DNA of 13,501 nucleotides from NCBI GenBank assembly GCA_024711415.1, contig JANJSW010000183.1, positions 1 to 13,501 on the forward strand. Direction: 5' to 3'. The notes beneath the pieces are model-generated. The model searched no databases and was not told where the DNA came from. It saw only the letters and a program-made list of their open reading frames with translations. This DNA comes from Thermomonas sp. GTDB lineage: Bacteria; Pseudomonadota; Gammaproteobacteria; Xanthomonadales; Xanthomonadaceae. Within the stretch, counting starts at the first letter, position 1. Each line of letters starts with the position of its first letter. Of this stretch, positions 13,451-13,501 are shown in pieces. The position numbers and the translations under genes were made by a program.

Positions 13451-13501
13451 GGCGTTGCTGCTGGCGGCGCTGCTGGCCTGCGTCGCGCCGCTGCATGCCG
13501 G
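13443..13501 (+). CDS. Start of an exported protein (cut by right edge)
   Basis: GTG at 13443 opens a frame that overlaps the end of the serine hydrolase gene by 8 bp and runs off the window after 19 codons. GGGAG lies 7 nt upstream. The visible residues (MSRALLLAALLACVAPLHA) form a typical signal peptide, probably cut after LHA, though LLAC could also be a lipobox. It is the third gene of the lysA unit. Function cannot be told; a periplasmic peptidase would fit the context. Confidence 0.7.
   Translation, partial: MSRALLLAALLACVAPLHA

Noticed and set aside
1..13501. CRISPR arrays, tRNA or rRNA genes, insertion sequences, prophage or integration sites
   Set aside because: No repeat-spacer pattern, cloverleaf, transposase-like frame or terminal repeats were seen by eye.

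Overview
The window is GC-rich, densely packed bacterial chromosome with short intergenic gaps and 4-bp ATGA/GTGA gene overlaps. The gene set is a thr operon with a threonine-rich leader peptide, an Oar-like TonB-dependent receptor with an N-terminal carboxypeptidase-regulatory-like domain, and several exported cell-wall enzymes. This fits a gammaproteobacterium of the Xanthomonadaceae/Lysobacteraceae type. That placement is an inference from gene content and base composition; no 16S rRNA or marker gene is present.

Minus strand, read right to left from about 7.4 kb to 1: an exported SH3b-NlpC/P60 peptidase, an L-Ala-D/L-Glu type dipeptide epimerase (4-bp overlap with the peptidase gene), an RpiR-type regulator, a 103-bp gap, an L,D-transpeptidase-fold lipoprotein, and a divergent SLC1/DAACS-type symporter (4-bp overlap with the lipoprotein gene). 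The thr operon follows: promoter, thrL leader peptide, attenuator-like hairpins, and thrA, which is cut by the left edge. The proposed thr promoter -35 box covers the symporter stop codon.

Plus strand, from 7.5 kb to the right edge: the TonB-dependent receptor, a strong intrinsic terminator, a stand-alone diaminopimelate decarboxylase (lysA), a beta-lactamase-fold serine hydrolase (4-bp overlap), and the start of another exported protein (8-bp overlap) cut by the right edge. The two arms are divided by a 235-bp divergent control region with an unusually AT-rich core.

The main reading is that the genes on both sides of that control region form a murein-peptide salvage locus. The receptor would bring cell-wall peptides across the outer membrane. 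Periplasmic hydrolases (NlpC/P60, serine hydrolase, L,D-transpeptidase-fold protein) would trim them, and an inner-membrane carrier would import the products. The epimerase would turn L-Ala-D-Glu into L-Ala-L-Glu, and LysA would turn meso-diaminopimelate into lysine. The RpiR-type regulator, whose sugar-phosphate-binding loops look degenerate, would control the set. The individual enzyme families are well established. The assembly as one TonB-linked pathway is inferred from gene order and family functions.
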